This document shows positions 1 to 12,991 of a DNA stretch of 64,000 nucleotides, one piece after another. The stretch's first letter is position 1. The number at the start of each line of letters is the position of its first letter. This DNA comes from Pseudofabraea citricarpa (taxonomy: Eukaryota; Ascomycota; Leotiomycetes; Helotiales; Dermateaceae). A program made the translations under genes and the position numbers. Under the pieces are notes generated by a model. It was not told the origin of the DNA, made no database searches, and saw only the letters and a program-made list of their open reading frames with translations. The DNA lies in the NCBI GenBank assembly GCA_029641185.1, contig JAPWGK010000006.1, positions 992,001 to 1,056,000 of the forward strand, read 5' to 3'.

Positions 1-3000
1 TGAAAATAGTGGATCATCTCACATACGATGTCTTGAGCCATTATAACATCACCAACAATCGATATCGATTATTAAGCAGCCGAAGATTTGTTCAGATTAT
101 TCTCGAAGATGTTGTTGGAAAAACGATACTAGGGGAATCTGGCCAGATAGACGCGGCAAAATCTCTTATTAACGACATCCTTAAAAATTACCCTCAAGTC
201 ATCAAAGAACGGACAGAACCTACGAAACACGTTCTTATTGCAACACTAAGTGCATTATCGTCATTGATAAAGACCTTGGGGTCTGCTGCAAACAGCTTTG
301 CCGATGGATGCCGGGATGGATTATTACAGGTTCTTCAACATCCAAGTTATACAGTCCAGATCTACACAGCTTCATGTCTTCGTACATTTGCTTTGGCCTG
401 CCCACAGCTTCTCCTGCCATGTCTCACTATCTGCATGAACAGTGTAAACAGAGAATTAAGCCTTCTCACAACTGGCAGGAACTCTCCGAGGCGATGTATC
501 GGTTATGCAAATGGACTATCAGCGATGATAAGTACGGCTCCATTACAACCACTTTATGGATCAGTGGATGTCAACAGTCGAGTATTGTCCCTTGCTACAG
601 GTCTTCTCAAATCCAGCAGCAAGTCAGAACTCAGGATTTCCTCCACACAAATACAAGTTGCATGGATATTGATAGGAGGCCTCATGTCACTGGGACCAAA
701 TTTTGTCAAAATTCATCTCTCGCAGCTTTTGCTGTTGTGGAAGAATGCACTTCCCAAACCCTTGGCGAAAGACAACACGTCCCAGAGAAGCTACGTTGAG
801 TCATCCTTCCTTACTCATGTTAGAGAATGCGCTCTCGGATCTATTCTGGCTTTCTTGCAGTTCAATAGCAGACTCTTGACCGTAGATGTCTCAAAGCGTA
901 TCGCTGCTATGCTTCAGAATACTACAGCTTTCCTCAAAGGACTGCCATCAAAGAAGACCACAGAAGACATGTCACAGCGGCTTACGCCTTCGCTTCAACT
1001 TCATGACCTGGATCTGATGACACAGCGACGCGTTCTTCAATGTTATACTAAACTTGTCAACCTAAGCCCAGTTGGCGGAAGTGAAGCTTTGTTGCAGTCA
1101 AATCTTCTCACATTAGCCGTCTCATTTTTTGCTGATCCAGACAACTACACACCGAGTTCACTAAGCACATCCATTGCAAGCTCAGCTGGTAACTTTGAGA
1201 CTGTATGGGATGTTGGCGATAATTGTGGATTCGGCGTAACTGGCTTAGTCCGCGGATTTGACGTCAAGAAGCTTGCTGGTCAGGCCCAGAATGATACCCA
1301 AGACGAGTGGATGAGAGAAAGTGGTGCTGATGTTGATATCGCTGGAGTTCTACTTTCACCTATCTGCAACTCCCTAGAGCATGATTCATTGGCGTTGTAT
1401 TTGGATGGAACGGATGACCCAGATCTCCTGCCTGATCCACCAGCTACAGAAGTCGTCAACATTGCCATAAAGCTTTTCGCAATTGCTCTCCCTCTCACCC
1501 CTGCCAAAATCCAGGAAAGTATCCTGGAGCAGATAGCAACCTTCCTATCTGCTGGGTCATTGCAACGAGATCCTGGGCGCAGAGCCGCCATGAATATCAA
1601 TGTTGCAACGGCTCTCTTTTCAACACTTAAAGTTGCGGTCAAAGAAACGCAATCTCCGGCGGGTGATTTAACCAACCCTGCTGTAGAGAAATTGATGCAA
1701 GAGATTGTGAGGGGATTTGTAATTCACACTGATCAATATGTTCGTGCTATTGGATATGAAACAATTGCTCGCCTTTGCAATAGCTCTGGGAACTCATATA
1801 CCAACCAGGAAATCAAATACCTCGTTGACACGATCGTGGGGAACCGTGAACCAAGCGCCAGAGCAGGCTGTGCCATGGCATTGGGATGTATTCACTCTCA
1901 AGTTGGTGGAATGGCTGCTGGATTCCATCTGAAAACAATCCTTGGGATTCTCATGTCACTCTGCAATGATCCCCACCCAACTGTACATTTTTGGGCACTT
2001 GAAGCTCTTTCGAGGGTAGCAGATTCAGCTGGGTTGACTTTCTCGGGCTACGTTTCTAGCACGCTTGGGATGCTTGGGCAATTGTATATTTCAGATTCGC
2101 ACAACGAAGAAATCTCTTCTCTGGCTTCATCCAATCTAGAACTAGAATTGTCAACTTCAGCGGTTATAGCTCGTTGTGTTGACTCATTGGTCAATGTTCT
2201 TGGGCCAGATCTACAAGATATGAGCAAAGCACGAGAGCTCATTCTCACCCTTGTCGGTCAGTTCCAGGAGGAGCGAAGTACTGTAGTGCTGCGTGGAAGC
2301 TTGAAATGTCTTGAACATATCTCACTCTATGCATCAGGCCAGATGAACTTCGCAGACTATGTTATCTTGTTACAAAAGGATCTCAAGTCAGATGTTCCAG
2401 AGCTTAGGGACACCGCCATTGACGGTTTATACAACTTGATGAAACGTAACTCGGAAGACGTGGTAAAAGCTGCCCAAGACGGCTTTGAAGATCAATTGTG
2501 GCTTGCCTTGGATTCTCATCCTGGCCATGAAGGCATCAGAAATGTCATTCGGAACTGGCTTCAACAATCTTGTCTATCAGAAACTGCAAGATGGCTACAA
2601 AGATGCCAGACAGTGCTGACAATGACGAGACCTAAGGCAGAAGAGGCATCCGTTGCGACCGCCAAGTCAGTAGCAGTCCCTGACTTACAAGATGAAGAAG
2701 TCGCTGGATTTGCTGCTGCTGCTTCTGGCACAGCAAAGGATGGGGCTTCGAAAGACGCCGGTCAAGAGCCCCTCCGATGGCAAGTTAGAACTTTTGCAAT
2801 GAGCTGTCTCGGAGACATGTTCGATATTATCAGTAAGGATTCTTGGTCCTCCAATGAAACTACGTCTGCCGAGATGGCATTACAGAAACGAGTTGCTGAG
2901 GTCATCCGTATGGCCTTCTCGGCGTCGACCTCAAATGTGGTAGAGCTACGAGTATGGGGCTTGAAGATCATTGATGCTGTTCTTAAAATGTTCGGCAAGA

Positions 3001-5085
3001 CACCTGATCCAGATTTCGCAGAGGCTCCATTGCTCGAACAATATCAAGCACAGATAAGTTCCGCTCTCACTCCAGCGTTCGCTTCCGACTCGTCTCCCGA
3101 GTTGGCGTCAGAAGCTGTCAATGTTTGCGCTGCCTTTATTGCAACCGGTATTGTAACCGACATTGAACGCATGGGTCGTATCCTCAAGACTCTTGTCTCA
3201 GCCTTAGAGAATTTCTCAACGGATTCAGAAGTTGCTGCAATTGGTGATCTAAAAGGCCTCAGCTCTAACGCCCAAGTGATGGTGAAAATGGCTGTCTTCT
3301 CAGCCTGGGCGGAATTGCAAGTTGCTAGTACTGGCCAACAGTATTTGGTAGATGTGTTAAAACCCTACATTGGTACTCTAACGCCTCTTTGGCTCGCATC
3401 ATTGCGCGAATTTGCAAGACTAAGATTTGAGCCAGATATCTCGATGAGTCTTGGCCCACCATCGCTCTCAGGTAGTCTTGATAGTATCTATTCGGCCCTG
3501 AACCGTGAGACGCTTTTGAGATTCTACCAAGACTCATGGCTAAATCTTGTTGATGCAATTGCAAGTCTTATCGAGCAAGATAGCGAATTCGTTTTTGATG
3601 CACTGGACGGCAAGGAAGCCGATGCACCTTCAAATGGAACAAATGGTCACTCAAAAGGCAACGATATCAATTACAGAGATGAACCCGTTGCGTTCTTCTT
3701 TGTCCTCTTTGGCATTGCATTCGAAGCACTTGTTGCCCGGCCTGGAAGCGATGCTCTCGCTACCAAGGAACAGACTCTGGGTATTTTGCAGGCCCTGAAG
3801 AAGATTCTACACCCCAGCGTCTCTGGCCATGCTATTTATCGAGAGGCCATTTTTTCAGAAACTATGGACTTGCTGGATAGACTAGTACTCACAGAGGGCC
3901 TCGATGTACAAGGAGTGATTGTGCAGATTGCCCGAGGTCTTTGCATTGCTCATCCTTCTGCCACAAAAGCAGAGGATGCGCAAGATGGAGATCTTTCCGA
4001 AGACATTGAACAGCTCTTCGAATTAACTCGAATTATCGTCTTGGTGCTCGCTGGCCTCTTACCAAATCTCACTGAAGCCAAACAGCCTGCAAGGTATCAG
4101 CTGACCGATGAATCAGTCTCCCTGATCCGTCTTTCACTGAATGCTCTGGTCGACGCTGCTGAAGTCTTTCCATCAATCATAAAGACTGATTTACACGCTT
4201 GTATCATTCACATCTTCGCCACGATATTAGGCACAGCAAGTTGCCAGTTGGTGGTTGTGCCGCAATCACTACCCATTCTCAAACGCTTCATGACTAGCAT
4301 ATCATCATCTCACAAAAATGAAGCAGATGGCCGTAGCACCAGCGTGATCCAGATCCAAGGCTGCCTGAAGCGGTTCCTCTCAATTTACCTGAACGCCCAG
4401 AAGCGAGAAACAGAGGCATCCCTACCATGTGTCAAGAATACACTTTTAGCATCGACTGTTCTTCTGACTAGTGGCAAAAATTTGATGTCTGCCAGCGAAC
4501 CACTTGTAGTGCGCTTCTTGGATGAGGTCATTGACTGCCTGAGTGACCGAATGGTACGCCTCTTTCTTTTCTGCTTGTTAAGAGCCTTTTATTAACATAT
4601 TATAGACCGCCAAAGTGGCTGCCACTTGTATCCGGTCATTGCTCCTCTCAGCACCAAAAACTGCTGCAGATCAAAGTATAGCTCGCTATTTGCTACCTCG
4701 CTTGATCACTTTCGTCACAAACACCGAAACCGAAGATCCCGAAAATGCACGAGCTCTTATCTGCCATGCTCTGACTACTTTCACCTCCACGCTACCAGGT
4801 AAACAGCGCAGTGTATCAATGTCTATTATCATGCCTGTCCTGTTAAAGCGTGCCAGTACAGAAGGAGAAGGCGTGTATAAAGAAACCAGCGCCAGGTTAT
4901 TGGAACTTGCAGGCAGTGATCAGCAGACATTTAGAACTGTAGTCGGCGGCTTGGGCGATGGGCAACGAGCATTTATGGAGAGCGTCATCACGGCAGGTAG
5001 AGCATCTGGGCAGGGTAAAGTGGAAAGTGATGATTCCGGCGGCAGGGAACCGACGATTGCTCTCAGGATGAATTTTGGGAGCTAA
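1..5085 (+). CDS. LAA1/HEATR5-like HEAT-repeat protein, 5' end cut by window
   Basis: This is the C-terminal ~1,670 residues of a very large alpha-helical HEAT-repeat protein. Exons are <1..4553 and 4606..5085. The 52-bp intron (donor gtacgc, acceptor tatag) falls between codons and joins two open frames, ending at TAA 5083-5085. The frame is open to the window edge with no convincing ATG, so the gene starts upstream; an acceptor-like aaaatag at 3-9 could also be an exon border. Repeated helical pairs typical of HEAT repeats (for example LQHPSYTVQIYTASCLRTFA) run through the whole length. Order and size fit the HEATR5/Laa1 family (about 2,000 residues), which works with the AP-1 clathrin adaptor at the trans-Golgi network and endosomes. 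The family call rests on overall resemblance. I see no catalytic motif. Confidence 0.75.
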
Positions 5086-5823
5086 AGTATGATACTAACA
5101 GCTCCGCGGTAGATGAAGATTTGGAGTGATACCCATATATAGACAAAATAAATTAGTTGATTGTTTGTTTTATTCCTGCCTGCTTCTGGTCTGGCTGTAC
5201 CTACATTGTGAGGATGGTGAGGCTATACCTTTTCACTTGCCATTACTTACCTTTTTTTGTTACTCTATAACATGCCATTTCATACTACTCCTCCCGGGCC
5301 CTGATTATTATCCTAATGAGTTCAGTTCAGTATCTTCAAATTGCCCGCTCGCTCGCTTAGAGAGGCGACGAGGCGGCATGTATGCATAATACGCATAGTA
5401 AACTAATAGTATACGTCTGTTAGGAAGTATGGAAATCAGAGACTAGTTGCATCCATTTGGAAACTTCGGTTTTTACGTGAGATAAGGTAGACTGAGATTG
5501 AGATAGTATAGTACACACAAAAGTCACTATAACGACATCGTCAAATCCTACAACGGCATCTTCCTCCCTATGATCCCGCCTTGAAAATCCAAAGTAAAAA
5601 GTCGCTATGGTATATCCTTCATTTCCTCCCACCCCTTCCGTTCCCCAAACCCCATGAGATCATACCAGTCCCATGCGATGCGCATCCAAATCGGCTTTCA
5701 TAACCATACTCCAAAAAAAAAAAAAGTGTCAAGAGCTAAACAAATAAGTAGAGAGAAGAAAAAAGGAGCCAGAAGAATCGAGAGATGCCAGCATCTACAT
5801 CCCCTTCGTTGAGCTGAATCAGA
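5086..5823. other. intergenic, convergent 3' flanks
   Basis: This spacer lies between two converging genes. It contains AT-rich sequence and a poly-A run near 5713, as expected for overlapping 3' UTRs. I find no supported gene; the short open frames lack splice-compatible extension. Confidence 0.6.
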
Positions 5824-6453
5824 CTAGCGACGGTACGGCGGCGGACTCTTGGTCTCAAACCTCTCTTCCTCGTCCGCAAACCTCACCCGCTGTAAGGAAT
5901 CTGTACTCGTCCGCGCCTCACTCCGGCCCCTCGATGAAGAAGAGAGATCTAGCATCGAGCGCGCATGATCCTGCCCATCGTAGAAGCCATATTTCATCTG
6001 CTGGGACTCAGGTGGCGGCGTTTGCCAATGTGCCGGGATGCCCGTGGGCGGGTAATATGTAGACTGCTGCTGTGGTGGTGGTGGCTGCTGCTGCTGTTGC
6101 TGTTGAGGTAGAGTTGGAGGTGGTGCGCCATAAGACTGAGGCGGTTTAAGTAGAGCTTGAGACTGAGCTTGTGGAGGGTAAGGCGCGTATTGGGGTGGTG
6201 GCGGACGCGACTGCGAGTGTGAGTCTTTGCGATGATGAGAGTGTTTCCTGTCGCGCGAATGCGAGCGCCGCCTTCCATCGTGCGAATGTGGCCGTCGTCG
6301 ACGATCAGGTCGCTCGGGCGGCAGGATGTGATATTGCTGCTCTTCCAGCGCAGCGGCTTCTTCTTCCAACCGTTGTCGCTCGCGCTTGTTCTTGTTGTGT
6401 TTATGGATTAGGTAGCCCGCGGCTACGATCTCGAGTCCACCCAGAATAACCAT
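5824..6453 (-). CDS. small single-pass membrane protein, Pro/Gln/His-rich, PPPY tail
   Basis: A single-exon gene of 209 residues whose ATG (6451-6453) opens directly into a short hydrophobic stretch (about residues 2-16, VILGGLEIVAAGYLI). A basic and glutamate-rich helix follows, then an Arg/His/Ser-rich segment. Next comes a Pro/Gln-rich low-complexity part with runs of Gln and Pro. The C-terminus carries SSSSRGRS and ends in SPPPYRR. The PPPY matches the PPxY ligand of WW domains such as those of the Rsp5 ubiquitin ligase. I do not recognise the family. The likely picture is a tail exposed to the cytosol and tethered by the N-terminal segment. Composition bias makes homology inference weak. 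Because the hydrophobic stretch begins right after Met1 it could instead be a signal anchor. Confidence 0.65.
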   Translation of the reverse strand: MVILGGLEIVAAGYLIHKHNKNKRERQRLEEEAAALEEQQYHILPPERPDRRRRPHSHDGRRRSHSRDRKHSHHRKDSHSQSRPPPPQYAPYPPQAQSQALLKPPQSYGAPPPTLPQQQQQQQPPPPQQQSTYYPPTGIPAHWQTPPPESQQMKYGFYDGQDHARSMLDLSSSSRGRSEARTSTDSLQRVRFADEEERFETKSPPPYRR

Positions 6454-7304
6454 CTTTTTTATCTTGTTCGTTTATTCGTATCCCTCTGAATGTGAACGTA
6501 TGTCTCTGTTATGTGTGGGTTTTGGTATAGTATCGTAGTCCTGTCGTGAGATATATGTCCCAAAAGTCGTTGCCTAGGGCTGAGAGGGAGGTTTTATACC
6601 TTTATGTAAAGAGGAGAGTAGATCAGATGAACAAGAGAAAATGGGCATTTTGATAGGCTACGGACTTACCGTGATGTTCTCCTGTCAGCGGCTTCAAGTT
6701 CCATGACTGAATGGCGATTTCAAAGCTCTAAGTGGTGTAGCCGTGAGACCCGTGGCGGGGCAGTGCCGACGTCAGAGGAATTCGGTATCTTCTGACATCC
6801 TGTCGCCACGCCAAGCAAAGAAACCTCGGCGCCACACCCAAGATCATCACGTGGAAGATCATGCAGGCCTCGTTCCTCTAGGATATCCCTTTCAGAGTAA
6901 CTACATATTTGAAGAGCATTGTGGCCGTCTTAGCCGACTGCCCAGCCACTTTGATTGACCTTCAGGCCTTGGACAGGCTGGGCGCCTAATAGTGAAAGCC
7001 TCATTAGCAAAACTCTTTGGTAATAGGACTATGCAGAATGGTAAAGACTTTATTATGATTATATGAGAGCGAAAGAATATCGAGCGAAGCAAAGACACAA
7101 AGGATGCCCTAATATAGTGATACCTCAATGATACAGTTGCTCTACATGCTTTGCACGTTTCCTATGTGCTTTTCTCTCGAAAGTAATACCGTGCCTAGAT
7201 AAGCACCAAGCAATGCAATCATGTACACGTCCTCTATGGATAACTCTCAAAAACATCATTACGAACCTTAACACCTTCCCCAGGGTCATACCTCGTTCGC
7301 ATAA
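6454..7304. other. intergenic
   Basis: This is the promoter side of the membrane protein at 5824-6453 and the 3' flank of RFC1. The open frames here (for example 6743-6958) show no domain or splice support. No RNA gene or repeat was seen. Confidence 0.5.
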
Positions 7305-10300
7305 TCACTTCTTTTCGTCATCGGCACCCTTTTTGCTTGCCTTCTTCTTGACTGCCTTCTTCGCCTTTGGTTGTTTGATATACTTATCCTTTTTCAGATC
7401 AAGTTCGTCCTCTTCAACGGGTTCAGCGATGACCTCTTCACCATCGTCTTCTTCTTCAAATGCCTCCTCGAGATCTGGCGCAGCCTTGGTAGTTTTTGCT
7501 GGAACAACTACATTACTAGCCTTCATAAATGGGAGTGGGTGAGATCGATTATTGTAACTGGGAGTAATTAGCATTTTACTTGCACACACAAGGATATCCA
7601 CTTACGATCGTGTGAAATTAGCTTTCGTCTGTGTTTCCAGTTGCACTTTTTCTTGGTCTTGATAATCCAGACCAAGCTCCATCATGTAATCGAAATCATC
7701 TCGTGTCAGGAAGTAGCTGTCCATCAGATCGATTACATCTTCGACGCAGTCTCTTCCTTCAACTTCAAGGCGTTTGATCATTTGTGTCCATAACACAGGG
7801 AGGTATTGCTGACGTATCTCGTGACGGTCTCCAGATGTGCGAAGTCTCATATGAGACTGGATTTCCTTCACGTAGCGAGTAAGCTTTCCAAACTTGCTGT
7901 TGTTGCCTAGCCACTGTGTAAATCGTGTCTGGCCAGTCATAGCTCCTGACATGAAGCTTGATGGCCGGACAGCACTGAAAATAGCATGGACGGGCATCAG
8001 ACTCCACTGCTGTTGTGAACCATGAATCATTCTATCCACCAAATCGCCGTCACTAATGCTCTCTGCTGCTTGTTCAGCGAGCTGCAGTGACTTCAGCTTC
8101 TGCTCACGCTGCGACATTGAGTAGGTCACAAGTAGTGGCTTCGTAGTTAGATAATTCTCTTGGATCATCAAATAACTAAACTCGTGGTCGTTGAAGTAGA
8201 GCTCAATCTTGTCGTTTAGTGTTGCTTTGCTAGAGGGAGCAAACATGCCGCTACCAAGAAGCTTGTGGCAGATGTCCCAAGGTTTGAGAACCACATGTTT
8301 TTCCCAAGCCTTCGACATGCTCTTGCTCTTGTCAAAATCCATCGATTTCTGGTCGAGTTTGACAGTGGCAACCATATTGATGATCTGACGAATATCTTTA
8401 TTACTTCCTTCAATCAAAGCCTCGATGACTGGCATTGGTAACTTTAAGCCTTCTCGAAGGCATATGGTAGCTATACGAGAGCGGACTTGTTCAACAGTTG
8501 GTCGTCGGAAGGGAATATCGTAGGTAACAAAGTCAAACGGCTTCATCTTTGGCAGTTTTCTCTCGTTGCAAATCAAGATCATGGGTATGTGGGTCTTTTT
8601 ACAGACTTTGGCCAAGGCACCGACACCACCACGATCTCCAGCAGACATTCCATCTACCTCATCCATAATTAGTACAATCTTCTTCTTCTCGGCATCTACA
8701 CTCTTGCCATCGCCAGCAAAATACCCAAGAAGAGATTTGTTGTCGAGGACTTGGTTCAAACCAGATTCGACCAGCTTCTTGCTTCGTGTGTCACTAGCAT
8801 TGCTCTCCAGGACATCAAACCCTGCAAGTTTTGCTGCAAGATGAGCTGCAGTGGTCTTACCGATGCCGGGAGGACCGTGTATAATGATTGCTCGATAGCC
8901 ACCAAGCCCATCTGCACCTTTCTTCTGAAAATCATACTTGTGTGCCTTGTGCCAACCTTTTAACCAAGTTTGGATTTTCTCAACTGCTCCCTTGTTGCCG
9001 CATATTTGATTAATGGCCGTAGGAGCATATTTGCTTGTCCATAGTTGAGAGCTTGTATCAGGCTTACGGATAGTAGCTGCTGGGGGTGCAATGCCTTTCA
9101 GGGCTGCTTGTTTCTGTGCTTCTTTTTCTGCCTTCTCAGCCTCTGCTGCCTTTCTCTTCTCTTCCCTTTCCATATCTTCAGCATCTTTCTTGATCTTCGC
9201 TTCATCAGCTCTCTTCTTCTCGTTATTCTTTTCAGCAGCTTTGCCATCTCCACCATTCGCAGGTAGCAGACGAATGAGCTCAAATAATCCATCTTCGTTA
9301 ATAGTTTTGATGCCGACTTCTTTGATTTTCTTGAGTTTGCTGGGCCCAGCATCTGATCCAAGAACAACATAGCTTGTCTTTTTGCTCGGGGCACCTGTGA
9401 CTTTTCCTCCAAATCGCTTGACTAATTCCTGGCCTTCTTCTCTTGATATTGTTTCTAGAAGCCCAGTGAAAACAAATGTCAGGCCAGTCAAACAATTCTC
9501 CGCCCCCTCAGGGATTTCCTTCGACCCAGCAGCTGGTGGAGGCCCTGCGTTGCCTCCTCCCTGGGCTCCCTTTCGCCAATTCGACTTCGCGTCTGGATCC
9601 GCTGGTGGCGGTGATGGTGCACGCACTGTAGGGATTTTGTCAAGAATAGCTTGTATTTCAGAGCTTTCGGGTTCAACCGATTTCTTTGTTGGTGCACGTC
9701 TCTTGGCTGGCGGTTTCTTAGAGGCTGTCGATTTGCCTTTCACAGACTTAATGATGGGGATCTCATCTTCTTCTTCGTCATCCGAGTCCAATTCGGGAGA
9801 TTTTCGTTTCCTGGATTTCTTAATAGGCTCATCCACTACCATAAAGTCGTCATCATCGTCATCTGGAACTACAAATGTCTCGACATCCTTCATTTCGACG
9901 TCTTTATTCTTCTTCCTGGAGGATGTAGCTTTGCTGGTTGTCTTCTTTGGTTTGGGTGCTGGTTCCTCGTCGCTTTCAATTTCAACGTAACCATCATCTT
10001 TTCGGCCCTTGCCACCCTTTTTGACATCGGCAGCAAATATATCGTCCCCAGCATCTTTGTCATCGTCTAAGAATGCAAGCTCGTCATCGTCAAGGGTTTC
10101 ACTATATGAGGAGGTAGTTGTCTTCTTTCGTGCAGACGATCTGCCGTTCGTCTCCGGATCTTTCGATTTTTTGGCTACCTTCGGCTTGGTACTGGATGCG
10201 AAGTAGTCCGACGCATTTGTCTCTTGGCCTTTCGGGGAGTCTTTCTTACTAAAAGATAGATACGTTAGTTGAATATGCAGCAGAGGACTTGGAGAAAACT

Positions 10301-10612
10301 AACGTTGACTTTTTGGGAGGAGCAGCCTTCTTTGGTGTTGCCTTCTTGCTACTGTAGACATTAGCTAAGATCTGATGCAGGTAAACAGAGAACCGTACAC
10401 AGGGACGTCTTCATCGTCGTCGCTATCATCAATGATTTTACGAGCTTCTATGCAAGGTACTTAGTTCCAGGGTCGATTGCAAAAAACGGCTGTAAAAATT
10501 TGATCTCCTTACTGTTTCCGCGTTTCTTGGGTGCCTCTTCCTTCTTCGTCTCCTTCTCTCGAATGGGCGTCGAGGTCTTGCCCCCGAAAAAACTTCGGAT
10601 ATCTGCTGGCAT
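7305..10612 (-). CDS. RFC1: replication factor C subunit 1 (clamp loader large subunit)
   Basis: Five exons: 10612..10513, 10447..10399, 10351..10304, 10248..7606 and 7557..7305. Together they give 1,030 residues, and all four introns (47-65 bp) keep phase. Rfc1 is the large subunit of the clamp loader that opens PCNA at primer-template junctions in the nucleus. The N-terminus MPADIRSFFGGK is the usual Rfc1 PCNA-interacting start. Acidic and basic linkers follow. A BRCT domain lies at about residues 316-400 (FVFTGLLETISREEG, SYVVLGSDAG). The AAA+ module has Walker A GPPGIGKTT (about residue 528), Walker B LIMDEVDG and sensor ICNER. A helical RFC1 C-terminal domain and a Lys-rich tail complete it. 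The last intron splits a Ser codon just before YNNRSHP, so an unspliced reading would stop too early. It diverges from uL16m with a 264-bp gap between start codons. Confidence 0.96.
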
Positions 10613-10876
10613 GTTGAAGATATGTCCAGCTGATTGAATAGCAGATCAAGTAGACTCCTCAAAGGTGAGATATTGCCATGAAGTGCGGGGCAAGGAAGGG
10701 TTGAGGAAGTTGACTTACAACACGTCCACGAAGATCGATGATGTCGCGAAACTTTAGGAAAGCGCGGCCGGACGCGTTTGGATCACGTGGTCAATTTCAA
10801 GGTTCTTGGCATGGAGCTTGTCGAGAACCTCGAGATTTTGGAAGCAGATGCCAAAACAGCCACATCCCCACTCACC
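10613..10876. promoter_or_regulatory. shared divergent promoter RFC1 / uL16m
   Basis: The 264 bp between the two chosen start codons must hold both promoters and 5' UTRs. No clear TATA box was seen on either strand. An in-frame ATG at 10811 could extend the ribosomal protein and would shorten this region. Confidence 0.5.
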
Positions 10877-11719
10877 ATGAAATCACGGAGTCTTTTGGGC
10901 TTCACAGCCCAATTCGGAAAGCTCTCGATAGCTTCCAACCCTGTTAGACCGGCAGGCAGTATTCTCCGATCACTACCATCCTCCAATTCCTCGAATGGCT
11001 CTTCCACCCTCCGTCCCTTTTCCAGTACAGCTGCAAAGGCTGGTAACTGGCTGCTGCCAACCAAGCCTGAAGAAAAGAGGTCGCGGAAAGGACGCCCGAG
11101 AGTGCCAACTGGTGGTTCTGCACGAGGTACAACAATGATATGGGGCGATTATGGTATTCGGATGGCCGATCACCACAGGAGAGTCAGTGCCTCACAGCTC
11201 AAGGATGCCGAGGAGACAATCAAAGGCCGACTACGTGGTATGAGATACCGTCTGTACAAGAGGGTGTGTGCTAGTATTGGAGTATATAGCAGTGGTAATG
11301 AGGTATGTTCTAAAGCAGAAAGACGGCAGAGGACTTTCTGACATGGATCCAGACTCGTATGGGAAAGGGAAAGGGATCTTTTGACCATTGGGCATCCAGA
11401 ATAGCTGTCAGCAAGATCATTTTTGAGCTGAAGGGAGAGATTCACGAGCAGGTCGCAAGAGACGCTTTCCGATTGGCTGGAAACAAATTGCCAGGTTAGT
11501 AGTTCATGGACATTATGCACCACTACCATTATATTAACATCCGTAGGCATGTATGAGTTTGTAAAGAAGGGAGACCCTCCGGTTGTTGGAATTACGAAGT
11601 TGGGGAATGGTGTTACATTGGAGTCATTAAAGAGGCCTCGCCGAGCAATTCCTCTTCCTCTCCCTTCGGTACCCGGTAGCACGACAAGTGTTTCGACGTC
11701 TATATCACCAGATGCATAG
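10877..11719 (+). CDS. MRPL16: mitochondrial large-subunit ribosomal protein uL16m
   Basis: Three exons (10877..11302, 11353..11494, 11547..11719) give 246 residues. The core matches uL16 of the mitochondrial ribosome: [18 protein letters not shown], then [12 protein letters not shown], then [11 protein letters not shown]. The protein binds 23S-type rRNA near the peptidyl-transferase and 5S-equivalent region. I chose ATG 10877 because it sits in a good fungal context (caccATG). It also opens a Ser/Arg-rich, acid-poor leader ending in FSSTAAKAG, as expected for a matrix-targeting peptide. The in-frame upstream ATG 10811 would add an acidic stretch (ELVENLEILEAD) that does not suit targeting. 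The first intron ends just before the RMGKGKG motif. The last 40 or so residues are a Pro/Ser-rich tail. Confidence 0.93.
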
Positions 11720-12479
11720 ACTGTATACATGTAGAAAAGAATGTACAATATGGGCACTGGGAATCTTAAAACTTTCGGCCGTGACAACAAATTCTTACCA
11801 CCCAATAGAATTGTCCACGCCCTGGTAGGTGTGCAGAGCTATTAAACAGTAGAATCATATTTCACATAGCAAGTAGCTATTTACAGTATGTTAACTATAT
11901 TTTTAAATTTCTCTTGGTTGGTCCTTTTTGTTTCCTGCTGCATAAGGCTGAGCATGTCAGTAAAGTTACCAGTCACCTTGGCTACAATGCGATTCAGAAA
12001 GCAACTCTTCCTCCATAAATCATATGAACCATCAACATCTCCATGAATAATTTCTGAGGCCCAGTAGAGTAGACTTGTTGTAATTACGTAAAGTCATAGG
12101 AAATCTAGCTTTGGAAAGCTCAAAAGGGTCGGTCCTAATGCCGCTATCTATAGCATGAGAAAGTTAAGTCTCTTGAAGAGTCTCTTCTAGCAGGATTCAC
12201 TATCGATGAACCAATCAGTCGTCATATTTATTTCATCAACCGAGTCTGCTGGTTGCAGTATAGAACCGTCGAAGGAAATCAGCGACACTTAAAAGTTTCC
12301 AGCAGAGGTTGCAAGAGTGGTATCTAGGCAATTACTGCTTGGTTTGATTATGTCCATTCATGCCCAATGGCCCATGGTGAGTGTTTGGCATTGAGTTATA
12401 TCTAGTCCTACTGTACGAATTTCGAAATCAAATTTCGAAATCAAGCTACATGCGGATAATATCGCACTCTATCCTTGAA
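11720..12479. other. intergenic, possibly with further kinase decay
   Basis: No intact gene. The right half may contain eroded N-terminal parts of the kinase relic that follows, but I cannot align it. A short direct repeat (tttcgaaatcaaa twice) sits near 12420-12443. Confidence 0.4.
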
Positions 12480-12991
12480 GCGCCGAGAGAGAGATAATTA
12501 CAGGCATATCAACGCTTAAGAAGCCTCAGAAGCATCCCGTCGACAGGTTTGAGGGAAAAGAGAATGAACCGGAAGTCCCATCTGACTGCATACCTCTTAG
12601 CTATACCACAATGGTCATGTCTGATTTCGGCGAAGCCGAAAAGAACAATCACACTCTCAGCTCTCTCATCACGCTCCACCCCCGCAAGTAATTCTTCTGC
12701 GAGCAGCTGAGACGGGTAATTGATACCTAAAAGCTCGGATGCATCTTGTACGAGAATCTAGGCGAACGCCCTCTGCTTGAGGGATTTATGCTAAACGACG
12801 ACGATATTATCGCAGAAATGGTCAGCACACCTAGATCCTTGTCCGAACACTGGTGGGAACACTGGAAAAGTAATAGAGGTTTCTTTCTGCAAGACGGATC
12901 AAGGCATGCAGGGCTGCAGGATACAGATCGAAAGCATGCGCCTTGGTCCCGCTCCTTGAAAGTACGCTTGCGCATAATGAACCGTGGATAA
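12480..12991 (+). pseudogene. degenerate SRPK-like fungal protein kinase fragment
   Basis: One reading frame carries recognisable kinase landmarks in the right order but is broken by two TAA codons (12689-12691 and 12728-12730). Before the stops is SDFGEAEK, the DFG magnesium-binding motif, at about 12620-12643. After them comes KLGCILYENLGERPLLEGF (subdomain IX-like), then DDDIIAEMV and EHWWEHWKSN. These match the C-lobe of the SRPK-type kinases that are expanded in filamentous ascomycetes. The conserved Asp-x-Trp before LGC is lost next to the second stop. No N-lobe, P-loop or HRD motif can be read upstream. It is an old, non-functional copy; the assignment comes from motif memory, not from a search. 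Confidence 0.6.

Noticed and set aside
9382..9990. 202-residue plus-strand Ser/Phe-rich frame
   Set aside because: It is the antisense shadow of the acidic and basic linker of RFC1.
11170..11805. 211-residue minus-strand frame
   Set aside because: It runs antisense through the conserved uL16m exons, whose protein is well supported.
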